NCBI GenBank assembly: GCA_023410595.1
Contig: JAEYPO010000036.1
Span: forward strand, 62,001 to 126,000
Origin: Bacillota bacterium
GTDB lineage: Bacteria > Bacillota > Clostridia > Christensenellales > SZUA-584
Direction of reading: 5' to 3'
DNA: 64,000 nt
In this document: positions 35,698-43,110 of the stretch, one piece after another
Layout of the letters: every line of letters begins with the position of its first letter
How positions within the stretch are numbered: position 1 is the first letter of the stretch
Program-made: the position numbers and the translations under genes
The notes under the pieces: model-generated
Seen by the model: only the letters and a program-made list of their open reading frames with translations
The model's database searches: none
Told to the model about the DNA's origin: nothing

Positions 35698-36603
35698 ATG
35701 GAGACCGGCAGAATAGCGGAAGCGTTATCAGAAAGAATAAAAGACGTCCGGCAAGGCGAGAGCATGGCGCTGCATACGTCGTTTAAGGCGGGCGGGCCCG
35801 CTGATATCATGGCGCTGCCCAAAACCCCGGACGATATAAAGCACGCGCTGGCCATAACGGCGGCGTACGATTGCCCGCTGTTCGTCATGGGCAGGGGCAC
35901 GAACCTGCTTGTTACGAGCAAGGGCTATCGCGGCGTGGTATTAAAGCTTGCGGACAACTTTGCGGGCGCTGCGTTTGAGGGCGAGTATGTTACAGCTAAG
36001 AGCGGCACGCCGCTGGCGGCGCTCGTAAGGGAAGCGATAGACCATGGCCTGGGCGGCGCGGAATTCCTGGGCGGCATACCCGGGACTCTCGGCGGCGCCG
36101 TATACATGAACGCGGGCGCGTACGAAGGGGAGACGTGCGATTTGGTGGAAGAAGTATACCTTGTGTCGGAAAGCGAAGAGCTTACGGTAAAGAAGAGCGG
36201 CATGGGGTTTGGATACAGGAGCAGCATGCTTAATAAAACACCGTTTATCGTTACGGGCGTAAGGCTTAAGCTAAAGCCGTGCAGTACCGAAGAGAGCCTA
36301 AAAAAGCTCACGGAATTCAATAAACGGCGGAGAGAAAAGCAGCCGCTTGAATATCCGAGCGCCGGCAGCACGTTCAAGCGCCCCAAAGGGTGTTATGCGG
36401 GAGCGCTTATAGAACAGGCGGGCTTAAAAGGGCTTATGATAGGCGGAGCGCAGGTTTCAGAGAAGCACGCGGGGTTTATAATAAATACAGGGGGAGCCGC
36501 GCCGGAAGACATACTCGCACTTATTGAAAAGGTGCGCAGAGAGGTGTATGAATATAGCGGCGTCGTGCTGGAGCCGGAAGTCAAGGTAGTGGGCGAGCCA
36601 TGA
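35698..36603 (+). CDS. murB: UDP-N-acetylenolpyruvoylglucosamine reductase
   Basis: 301 residues. Flavoenzyme that reduces UDP-GlcNAc-enolpyruvate to UDP-MurNAc in the cytoplasm. The FAD-binding domain has MGRGTNLLVTSKGYRG and LGGIPGTLGGAVYMNAGAYE. The active-site region is YPSAGSTFKRP, and the C-terminal GAQVSEKHAGFI is typical of the short type II MurB of Firmicutes. GGGGGAT lies before the ATG at 35698. It opens the murB-PHP-rapZ-whiA-HPr block. Confidence 0.96.
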   Translation: METGRIAEALSERIKDVRQGESMALHTSFKAGGPADIMALPKTPDDIKHALAITAAYDCPLFVMGRGTNLLVTSKGYRGVVLKLADNFAGAAFEGEYVTAKSGTPLAALVREAIDHGLGGAEFLGGIPGTLGGAVYMNAGAYEGETCDLVEEVYLVSESEELTVKKSGMGFGYRSSMLNKTPFIVTGVRLKLKPCSTEESLKKLTEFNKRRREKQPLEYPSAGSTFKRPKGCYAGALIEQAGLKGLMIGGAQVSEKHAGFIINTGGAAPEDILALIEKVRREVYEYSGVVLEPEVKVVGEP

Positions 36604-37304
36604 AACTTTTTGCGGATTATCATACGCATACGGTGTTCAGCCACGGCACGGGCGGTGTAGACGATAACGTTGAAGCGGCGCTTAAAGCTGGGCTCGGCAT
36701 AGTCGGCATAACGGACCACTCTACGGCGAACCTGGCGTACGGCATAAAAAAGGGACAGCTTGCGAGGTATATTGAAACCATAGAGGCCGCGAAAAAACGG
36801 TATGGCGGCCGCATCGATATAAAGTCGGGGCTGGAACTGAACCTTACCGGCCTTGACGGCGGCGCCGACATACCGAAAGGGTATAAGTTTGATATACTGA
36901 TACTCGGGTTCCATAAGTCGGCGCTTCCTGGTGACATAGGGACGGCGTGGACTTTTTTTACCGGAAAGTATTTCGGGCATGTAGACGCAATAACGAACGC
37001 TTACATGCTTGCGATACAGAAGCGGCATGTGGACATAATATCGCATCCGGGCTATGGCGTTCCCGTAGATTACGCAAAGCTTGGAAGGGCGTGCGCCGAT
37101 TACGGCACGCTGTTTGAGATAAACGAAAAGCACGCCGACCTTTCGGCGGAAGATATAAACGCGGCGGCTTTGGAGGGCGCGAGGTTTGTAATCTCGAGCG
37201 ACGCCCACTGGCCGCAGGACGTAGGGAGAGTAACAAGGGCGCTCGCGCTTGCGAAGCAGTCAGGACTTAGCGTAAGGCAGATAGCGAACGTCCGGGAGGA
37301 ATGA
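36600..37304 (+). CDS. PHP-domain metal-dependent phosphoesterase
   Basis: 234 residues. PHP-superfamily metal ligands are visible: DYHTHTVFSHG, GITDHS, the mid-protein ELNL, ISHPGYG and SSDAHWP near the end. The YcdX-like subfamily is the best match. A phosphatase or phosphoesterase activity is inferred from the fold; the substrate is unknown. It overlaps murB by 4 bases. Its place before rapZ is common in clostridia. Confidence 0.88.
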   Translation: MKLFADYHTHTVFSHGTGGVDDNVEAALKAGLGIVGITDHSTANLAYGIKKGQLARYIETIEAAKKRYGGRIDIKSGLELNLTGLDGGADIPKGYKFDILILGFHKSALPGDIGTAWTFFTGKYFGHVDAITNAYMLAIQKRHVDIISHPGYGVPVDYAKLGRACADYGTLFEINEKHADLSAEDINAAALEGARFVISSDAHWPQDVGRVTRALALAKQSGLSVRQIANVREE

Positions 37305-37305
37305 C

Positions 37306-38178
37306 ATGAAATTCATAATAGTAACAGGGCTTTCGGGCGCAGGCAGATCCCAGGCGCTCAAGCGTCTTGAGGACATGGGCTATTTCTGCGTGGACAACAT
37401 GCCCCCTAAGCTTATACCCGGATTCGCCAGGATGTGCGTAGGAAGCGAGCATATTGCAAAGGCGGCTACCGTTGTGGACACGCGCATGGGCGACATGTTC
37501 GAGGACATATTCGACGCGATAAAGGCCCTTAAAGAAATGAAAAACGTCGAACTCAGCATACTGTTCCTCGACGCGAATGACGAGGCGATAGTCAAGAGGT
37601 TCAAGGAAACGCGGCGCAGGCATCCTATGTCCAAAGACGGAATGGTGACGGCGGGAATTATGCTGGAGCGCGGCAAGCTTAGAAGCATTAAGGATATGGC
37701 TAACACCACGATAGATACGTCCACATACTCTGTTAAAAAGCTAGGCGAGGTGATGGATAAGCTTTTCAGCGACGAGGGTGAAACAGGCATACTCATAAAC
37801 GTGACAACGTTCGGGTATAAAAGGGGTATACCTATAGACGCCGACCTTGTGTTCGACATGAGGTTTATACCCAACCCGTTTTATCAGGAGGAACTGCGCG
37901 AGCACAACGGCAGGGAACAGATGGTGCGCGATTACGTGCTGTCGTTCCCGAGGACTAAGGTGTTCATAGATAAGGTAAGCGAACTCGTAAATTATATAGC
38001 GCCTTATTACCTCGAGCAGGATAAAAAGCAGCTGGTCATAGCTATAGGATGCACGGGCGGCATACACAGAAGCGTAGTGGTGGCGGAAGAGTTGTATAGC
38101 ATATTCAAATCGCAGGGCTACCGCGTAAGCATAGAGCACAGGGACATACAAAAAGAATCGGTGATCAGGGAGGGGTAA
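37306..38178 (+). CDS. rapZ: RapZ/YvcJ family nucleotide-binding protein
   Basis: 290 residues. N-terminal P-loop TGLSGAGRSQALK and Walker-B-like segments, then the C-terminal RapZ domain (FGYKRGIPIDADLVFDMRFIPNPF, IGCTGGIHRSV). In enteric bacteria RapZ guides RNase E to a small RNA that controls amino-sugar synthesis; the Bacillus homologue YvcJ hydrolyses nucleotides and its role is less clear. The start lies 1 base after the PHP stop, and its stop overlaps whiA (TAATG). Confidence 0.96.
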   Translation: MKFIIVTGLSGAGRSQALKRLEDMGYFCVDNMPPKLIPGFARMCVGSEHIAKAATVVDTRMGDMFEDIFDAIKALKEMKNVELSILFLDANDEAIVKRFKETRRRHPMSKDGMVTAGIMLERGKLRSIKDMANTTIDTSTYSVKKLGEVMDKLFSDEGETGILINVTTFGYKRGIPIDADLVFDMRFIPNPFYQEELREHNGREQMVRDYVLSFPRTKVFIDKVSELVNYIAPYYLEQDKKQLVIAIGCTGGIHRSVVVAEELYSIFKSQGYRVSIEHRDIQKESVIREG

Positions 38179-39107
38179 TGTCTTTTTCATCGATCGCAAA
38201 AGGAGAGATATGCAAGACCGAGCCGGGCGAAGAATGCTGCGAACTCGCGGAGCTCTCCGCGATGCTGCATACGGCTGGGTCGATAAACATCTCGGGCGGC
38301 ACGTTTACGCTGCGCCTCGATACGGAGAACGCGGCGGTTGCACGCCGGGCGTTTTTGCTCGTGAAACGGATGTACGGCGTACACACCCGCATGGAGATGC
38401 ATACGAATCCGCTTAAAGGCAACCATATATATTCGCTGCTTATTGATGAGGCGAGCGCGCGTATGGTCGCGCTGGACACGCGCCTTATAGGCGAGGACGG
38501 TTTAAGCTTCGGCACTGACGCTGCGTTTATAAAGAACCGCTGTTGCATGGTGGCTTTTTTACGCGGAGCTTTTTTGGGCGGCGGGTCGATAACTAACCCG
38601 GAAAAGCGGTACCATATGGAATTTGTTTGCGGCCAAAAGGAATTTGCATCGGGTCTGTTGAATATTATTAATGAGCTGGGTGTGACGGCGAAAATGATAC
38701 CCCGCGGCAGGACGTTCGTGGTGTATCTTAAAGAAGGCGATCCTATCGTTACGCTGCTCACCATGATGGGCGCACATTCTTCCATACTCAGCATCGAGAA
38801 CATCCGCATAATGAAGAGCGTCAGAAACACGGTCAACAGGAAAGTCAACTGCGAGACAGGCAATCTTTCAAAAACGGTCAACGCGTCGATTCGGCAACAG
38901 GAAAGCATAGAATACATACGGACACATTTAGGGCTTGATAAGCTCTCTTCGGGGCTGCGGGAAGTTGCGGAAGCAAGGATAAGCAACCCTGACGCTACGC
39001 TGGAAGAACTGGCGGCTTATATTGGAGCCGCTTCAAAATCGGGAATAAACCATAAGTTAAGGAAGCTGGATAGTATAGCGCAGCAACTAAAAACTACAAG
39101 GAGGTAG
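38178..39107 (+). CDS. whiA: DNA-binding protein WhiA
   Basis: 309 residues. The N-terminal LAGLIDADG-homing-endonuclease-like domain has lost catalytic residues, as in all WhiA, and is followed by a C-terminal helix-turn-helix (ATLEELAAYIGAASKSGINHKLRKL). In actinobacteria WhiA drives sporulation genes; in Firmicutes it affects division and chromosome segregation. It is translationally coupled to rapZ. Confidence 0.96.
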   Translation: MSFSSIAKGEICKTEPGEECCELAELSAMLHTAGSINISGGTFTLRLDTENAAVARRAFLLVKRMYGVHTRMEMHTNPLKGNHIYSLLIDEASARMVALDTRLIGEDGLSFGTDAAFIKNRCCMVAFLRGAFLGGGSITNPEKRYHMEFVCGQKEFASGLLNIINELGVTAKMIPRGRTFVVYLKEGDPIVTLLTMMGAHSSILSIENIRIMKSVRNTVNRKVNCETGNLSKTVNASIRQQESIEYIRTHLGLDKLSSGLREVAEARISNPDATLEELAAYIGAASKSGINHKLRKLDSIAQQLKTTRR

Positions 39108-39111
39108 TATC

Positions 39112-39369
39112 ATGCAGGCAAAAGAACTTGTAATCAAGAATGAAGACGGGCTTCGGGCATCACGCGCAGCCATGTTCGTTCAGGTCGCCGGCAGGTATTC
39201 ATCGCTCATTTTTGTGGAGAAGGGCAACAAGAAGATTAACGCGAAGAGCATAATGGGCGTGCTGTCTCTTGGCGTAAAACAGGGAGAGAAGATATTCATA
39301 TTCGCAAACGGCAAGGATGAGGACGAGGCGATAGAAGCGCTTGAAAAACTCGTAAGCTCCGAGATGTAG
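39112..39369 (+). CDS. HPr-family protein lacking the catalytic histidine (Crh-like)
   Basis: 85 residues with the HPr fold. Position 15, the PEP-dependent phosphorylation site, is arginine instead of histidine (GLRASRA for GLHARPA). Ser46, the HPr kinase site, is kept (NAKSIMGVLSLG). It should therefore not carry phosphate in sugar transport but could still act as a Ser-phosphorylated regulator, like Crh of Bacillus. It lies 4 bases after whiA, with AAGGAGG before the ATG, and ends the operon at a strong terminator. Confidence 0.92.
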   Translation: MQAKELVIKNEDGLRASRAAMFVQVAGRYSSLIFVEKGNKKINAKSIMGVLSLGVKQGEKIFIFANGKDEDEAIEALEKLVSSEM

Positions 39370-39420
39370 CAGGCCGGCCTTATAAAGGTTTATTAAGCAA
39401 GTATTGCATTTAGTAAATAA

Positions 39421-39447
39421 AAAAGCCGCAGAATAACTGCGGCTTTT
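39421..39447. terminator. Bidirectional terminator between HPr-like and GGGtGRT genes
   Basis: AAAAGCCGCAG-aataa-CTGCGGCTTTT, perfect 11-bp stem, T-rich on both strands. Confidence 0.85.
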
Positions 39448-39470
39448 AGCTCTGGTTTTTACCAAGTTTT

Positions 39471-40466
39471 TTACAGTGCCTGCGATACTGCGACGGCTAC
39501 CGCCACCGAAGCGCCTACCATAGGGTTGTTGCCCATGCCTATAAGGCCCATCATTTCAACGTGCGCCGGTACTGAGGACGAGCCCGCGAACTGCGCGTCG
39601 CCGTGCATTCTGCCCATAGTGTCCGTCATGCCGTAAGACGCGGGGCCCGCGCCCATGTTGTCGGGATGTAATGTCCTGCCCGTGCCGCCGCCCGACGCTA
39701 CGGAGAAGTACTTTTTGCCGTTCTCAATGGCCCATTTCTTATACGTGCCCGCGACGGGGTGCTGGAACCTCGTGGGGTTGGTCGAGTTGCCTGTTATGGA
39801 GACGTCGACGCCCTCGTGGCGCATTATAGCGACGCCTTCGTTTACGTCGTCCGCGCCGTAGCATTTCACCTTAGCCCGCTCGCCTTCCGAGAACGCTTTT
39901 TCCCAGACTATCTTGAGTTCGCCGGTGGCGTAGTCGTATTCCGTCTCGACATTGGTAAAGCCGTTGATGCGCGAGATTATGTACGCCGCGTCTTTGCCGA
40001 GGCCGTTGAGTATTATGCGCAGCGGTTTCTTCCTTACCTTGTTAGCCGTCTTCGCTATGCCTATGGCGCCTTCGGCTGCCGCAAAAGACTCATGGCCCGC
40101 GAGGAAGCAGAAGCAATCCGTCTCATCGCGCAGCAGCATTGCGGCGAGGTTGCCGTGGCCAAGACCAACCTGCCTCTGGTCGGCGACGCTGCCGGGTATG
40201 CAGAACGCCTGCAGGCCTATGCCTATGGCCTCGGCGGCTTCGGCGGCTACCTTGCAGCCCTTCTTTATGGCTATCGCCGCGCCAAGCGTGTATGCCCACA
40301 CGGCGTTGTCGAACGCTATCGGCTGAACGTCCCTGACTATCTTGGCTACGTCGATACCGCGCTCGCGACAGCAGCTTTCAACGTCTTCGAGGCTCGAAAA
40401 GCCGTATTCTTTCATGCAGGCTTCTATGCCCTTTATCCTTCTTTCATATCCTTCAAAACGTATCAT
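39471..40466 (-). CDS. GGGtGRT family protein
   Basis: 331 residues. Contains the family signature SVASGGGTGRTLHPDN and a highly conserved glycine-rich C-terminus. Several conserved cysteines (SCCRERG, GLQAFCIPG, DCFCFLAGHE) could bind iron. The biochemical role is unknown. It follows the NifU-like gene by 12 bases; this pairing recurs in anaerobic Firmicutes, which suggests a function with an iron-sulfur cluster. Confidence 0.9.
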   Translation of the reverse strand: MIRFEGYERRIKGIEACMKEYGFSSLEDVESCCRERGIDVAKIVRDVQPIAFDNAVWAYTLGAAIAIKKGCKVAAEAAEAIGIGLQAFCIPGSVADQRQVGLGHGNLAAMLLRDETDCFCFLAGHESFAAAEGAIGIAKTANKVRKKPLRIILNGLGKDAAYIISRINGFTNVETEYDYATGELKIVWEKAFSEGERAKVKCYGADDVNEGVAIMRHEGVDVSITGNSTNPTRFQHPVAGTYKKWAIENGKKYFSVASGGGTGRTLHPDNMGAGPASYGMTDTMGRMHGDAQFAGSSSVPAHVEMMGLIGMGNNPMVGASVAVAVAVSQAL

Positions 40467-40478
40467 CGTTTGCTCCTC

Positions 40479-41171
40479 CTATTTCGCGCGCGGGTCTATG
40501 TATTTGGCCGCATCCTTGAACTGTCCGTACGTTCCCGTCGTCTTCTCCAGCGCTGTTTTGGGGTCTTCGCCCTTGCGAAGAGCTTCCATCATCTTGCCTA
40601 AGTTGACGAACTTGTAACCTGTGACCTCGTCGTCTGAATTGAGCGCCAGCTCGGTGACGTAGCCTTCCGCCATCTCAAGGTAACGCACGCCCTTTTCCTT
40701 TGTGCCGTACATAGTACCTATCTGGGAACGGAGGCCTTTGCCTAAGTCCTCAAGGCCTGCGCCTATGGGCAGCCCGCCCTCCGAGAACGCCGTCTGCGAC
40801 CTTCCGTACGCTATCTGCAAAAATAGTTCTCTCATTGCCGTGTTGATGGCGTCGCACACGAGATCGGTATTGAGCGCCTCGAGTATCGTCTTGCCGGGCA
40901 GTATCTCCGCCGCCATCGCTGCGCTGTGCGTCATGCCGCTGCACCCCAGCGTCTCGACGAGCGCTTCCTCTATGATCCCTTGCTTGATGTTAAGCGTCAG
41001 CTTGCAGGCGCCCTGCTGAGGCGCGCACCAGCCCACACCGTGCGTGAGCCCCGAAATATCGGCTATCTGCTTGGACCTTATCCACCTGCCTTCTTCGGGA
41101 ATGGGAGCGGGGCCGTGCTTAGGGCCTTTTTTTACGCATACCATTTCTTCCACTTCTCTGGAATACTGCAT
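40479..41171 (-). CDS. NifU-like iron-sulfur cluster assembly scaffold protein
   Basis: 230 residues. The NifU N-terminal/IscU-like fold is indicated by VGWCAPQQGACKLTLNIK, VETLGCSGMTHSAAMAAEIL and a later region with AYGRSQTAF. It is larger than IscU (about 130) and its cysteine arrangement is atypical, so the cluster type is open. No nifS/iscS or nif genes are nearby, so nitrogen fixation is not implied. AAGGGGG precedes the ATG. First gene of the pair with GGGtGRT. Confidence 0.85.
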   Translation of the reverse strand: MQYSREVEEMVCVKKGPKHGPAPIPEEGRWIRSKQIADISGLTHGVGWCAPQQGACKLTLNIKQGIIEEALVETLGCSGMTHSAAMAAEILPGKTILEALNTDLVCDAINTAMRELFLQIAYGRSQTAFSEGGLPIGAGLEDLGKGLRSQIGTMYGTKEKGVRYLEMAEGYVTELALNSDDEVTGYKFVNLGKMMEALRKGEDPKTALEKTTGTYGQFKDAAKYIDPRAK

Positions 41172-41261
41172 TTGAATTCCCCCTTATGTGAATTTTTTAA
41201 CATACATATTTAAATTTACTTATTAAAGCATATATATTTTGTACTGTTTATATTATAACAG

Positions 41262-41289
41262 ATTATATCAGCAAAACGGAGAAAATCAA
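41262..41289 (-). promoter_or_regulatory. Candidate promoter of the NifU-like/GGGtGRT operon
   Basis: TTGATT and TATAAT about 16 bp apart on the minus strand; a second TATAAT lies 10 bp further on. The -35 is weak. Confidence 0.35.
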
Positions 41290-41330
41290 ACCATTTTAAG
41301 GTGTTTTATCGTTCTTTTAACTGGGCAGCA

Positions 41331-41382
41331 AAAAAGGACTTCGGTGCGCCCGGTAAACCGGATATAGCGCCAAATCCTTTTT
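41331..41382 (-). terminator. Terminator after the TetR regulator gene
   Basis: On the minus strand AAAAAGGA...TCCTTTTTT encloses GGCGC/GCGC pairs and an inner CCGG-ttta-CCGG; six T residues follow. Confidence 0.75.
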
Positions 41383-41391
41383 ATAAAGTTA

Positions 41392-41976
41392 TTATTTTTC
41401 TATATGCTCGGTCAGGCCTTTAATTACAAATTCCGCAAAGTAATTCATGACCTGCGGAAAATACCGAAGGCCTATCTCTTCTTTGTGAGTGTCGATATTG
41501 ATTAAAGCGGCGAGTATGGCCATTATTATATCGCTGTCTATATCGCGTCGTATCTTTCCTTCATACTGCCATTTACGGACAACCTTTATAAAAGTGTCAT
41601 ACATGAAGTCGACGCTGTGGATGCCTTTCTCTTCACGAAACTTTTTTTCTATACGGCCAAAGACGTCTTTGTTGTACCATTCCTTTAAAACGGGATTCGC
41701 ACTCATTCCCTCATAGTTCATATAAATCATTTTACTAATAACGCTTAAGGGATCGCCGTTTATATCGACGGCGTCCATGATGCTCTTTTTTAATTTTTCG
41801 TTCTCCTCTATATATATCTCCATAAACAGGCTGTCTTTGGAAGTATAGTAGAGGTAGAAAGTGCCTGCGGCTACGCCGGCGGCTTTCGTTATATCCGCGA
41901 CGTTTGTATCCTTAAATCCGCGTGAACTGAACAATTCTTTGCCGCATTTGTATATTTCTTGTTTTTTATCTGTCAT
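41392..41976 (-). CDS. TetR/AcrR family transcription regulator
   Basis: 194 residues. The N-terminal helix-turn-helix (FKDTNVADITKAAGVAAGTFYLYYTSKDSLF) is classic TetR. The C-terminal ligand domain is typical in size. It lies 25 bases downstream of the flavodoxin-family gene on the same strand, so the two form an operon and the repressor most likely controls its own promoter through the palindrome at 42786-42811. Confidence 0.93.
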   Translation of the reverse strand: MTDKKQEIYKCGKELFSSRGFKDTNVADITKAAGVAAGTFYLYYTSKDSLFMEIYIEENEKLKKSIMDAVDINGDPLSVISKMIYMNYEGMSANPVLKEWYNKDVFGRIEKKFREEKGIHSVDFMYDTFIKVVRKWQYEGKIRRDIDSDIIMAILAALINIDTHKEEIGLRYFPQVMNYFAEFVIKGLTEHIEK

Positions 41977-42001
41977 GTAAGCCCGCCTCTCACAGATAGT
42001 A

Positions 42002-42769
42002 TTAAATGTGTTTTACCATTATGCGGCCCATTATGTCAAACAGGCTGCCCATTATTTTTTTAACCGGCCCGATTGAAGTCATGTTGAAATAATCCGACTC
42101 AAACCAGCCGTTTTCTTTGTAGTAGTAATAGTCGCGGAATCTAGGCTCGGTGTTTTTCAGGCAGGTACGCGTCAGCCTGAACACAAGCAGTCTGATAAGT
42201 GTAGGGGCGCTCGTCGCTTTACTGATAAGGCCTTTATAGAATCTTTCAGATGCGCATTTCATCTCTTTTGCCATGCTTTGCTTCTGCCTCTCCGTCATAG
42301 GCTCCAGCGTTGTTAAGCAGCTTCCCTTCGTAACGTTGAACCCAAAGTTTTCGCCTGTAGACTCGAGATATTTCTGAATATCCTTTCCTCCGAAAATGCC
42401 CTGAGTCACAATAGCCGTAAACGTTTTGCCGAAGAACTTCGGGCGGTGCATTACAAAGGCGAGCCTGTCTATAAAGCACTTCATGCGCGCAGACACCTGA
42501 AAAGCGTAATTGGGAGTTGCAAATACGACGCCGTCTGAGCGCTCCATCTTCTCGAGCAAAGCATCTCTGTCATCCTTTAATGGGCAGCATTCTTCCCCCT
42601 TGTCAAAGCAGAGCTTGCAGCTTCTGCAAAACTCAATTTTATAATCGCTCAGAAAAACGTATTCAACCTCAATGCCGCCGTATGTATTAAGACATTTTCC
42701 AAACTCCAGGGCGGCCTGATACGTGGCTTTTTTACGTTCGCTCCCTATGAACACGGTCACTTTTAACAC
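42002..42769 (-). CDS. Flavodoxin-family NAD(P)H-dependent oxidoreductase with Cys motif
   Basis: 255 residues. A flavodoxin-like FMN-binding N-terminus (VFIGSERKKATY) is followed by a cysteine cluster (CRSCKLCFDKGEECC) like that of iron-sulfur flavoproteins. ATPNYAFQVSARMKCFIDR is the conserved FMN loop. The C-terminal 70 residues are basic and unusual. Co-transcribed with a TetR regulator, so it is probably induced by a small molecule or by redox stress. Confidence 0.85.
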   Translation of the reverse strand: MLKVTVFIGSERKKATYQAALEFGKCLNTYGGIEVEYVFLSDYKIEFCRSCKLCFDKGEECCPLKDDRDALLEKMERSDGVVFATPNYAFQVSARMKCFIDRLAFVMHRPKFFGKTFTAIVTQGIFGGKDIQKYLESTGENFGFNVTKGSCLTTLEPMTERQKQSMAKEMKCASERFYKGLISKATSAPTLIRLLVFRLTRTCLKNTEPRFRDYYYYKENGWFESDYFNMTSIGPVKKIMGSLFDIMGRIMVKHI

Positions 42770-42785
42770 TGAATATCACCTCTAC

Positions 42786-42811
42786 TGAATGAATAAAATA
42801 TAATTCATTCA
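42786..42811. promoter_or_regulatory. TetR operator candidate
   Basis: Perfect inverted repeat TGAATGAAT-n8-ATTCATTCA covering the predicted transcription start of the flavodoxin-tetR operon. Confidence 0.65.
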
Positions 42812-42812
42812 T

Positions 42813-42841
42813 ATAATAGCAACAGCAGAACTTTCTGTCAA
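42813..42841 (-). promoter_or_regulatory. Promoter of the flavodoxin-tetR operon
   Basis: Perfect TTGACA (42836-42841) and TATTAT (42813-42818) with a 17-bp spacer, directly next to the palindrome. Confidence 0.75.
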
Positions 42842-43004
42842 TATGTTTTTTGTATTATAAAAAGCTGCTTTTAATTGTTTAATTAATGTTTTTAAGCAGT
42901 TTAAAGCCAACTTATAAGTATACGCAAAAACGGCAAAAAATATACACACAAAACAATGATTTTCAGGGCGTATCGGCAAATTATCCTCAAGGCGATGGCG
43001 TGGT

Positions 43005-43037
43005 CTGACAATCTTTACGAAGCGGCGTTCCTATAAT
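43005..43037 (+). promoter_or_regulatory. spoIIE promoter with long spacer
   Basis: CTGACA (43005-43010) and TATAAT (43032-43037) are separated by 21 bp. Spo0A-activated sigma-A promoters such as that of Bacillus spoIIE have such long spacers. TCTGACAAT overlapping the -35 resembles a reversed 0A box at 6 of 9 positions. Confidence 0.55.
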
Positions 43038-43110
43038 AGGGGTTACCACATAATATACGTATCCCGGAAAGCCTTACGACTTCTTGGGTAACAGTCAAGG
43101 AGGAGAATAT

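Noticed and set aside
40479..41171. Nitrogen-fixation NifU
   Set aside because: Only the scaffold fold is shared; there is no nifS, nifHDK or C-terminal Nfu domain, and the cysteine pattern is different.
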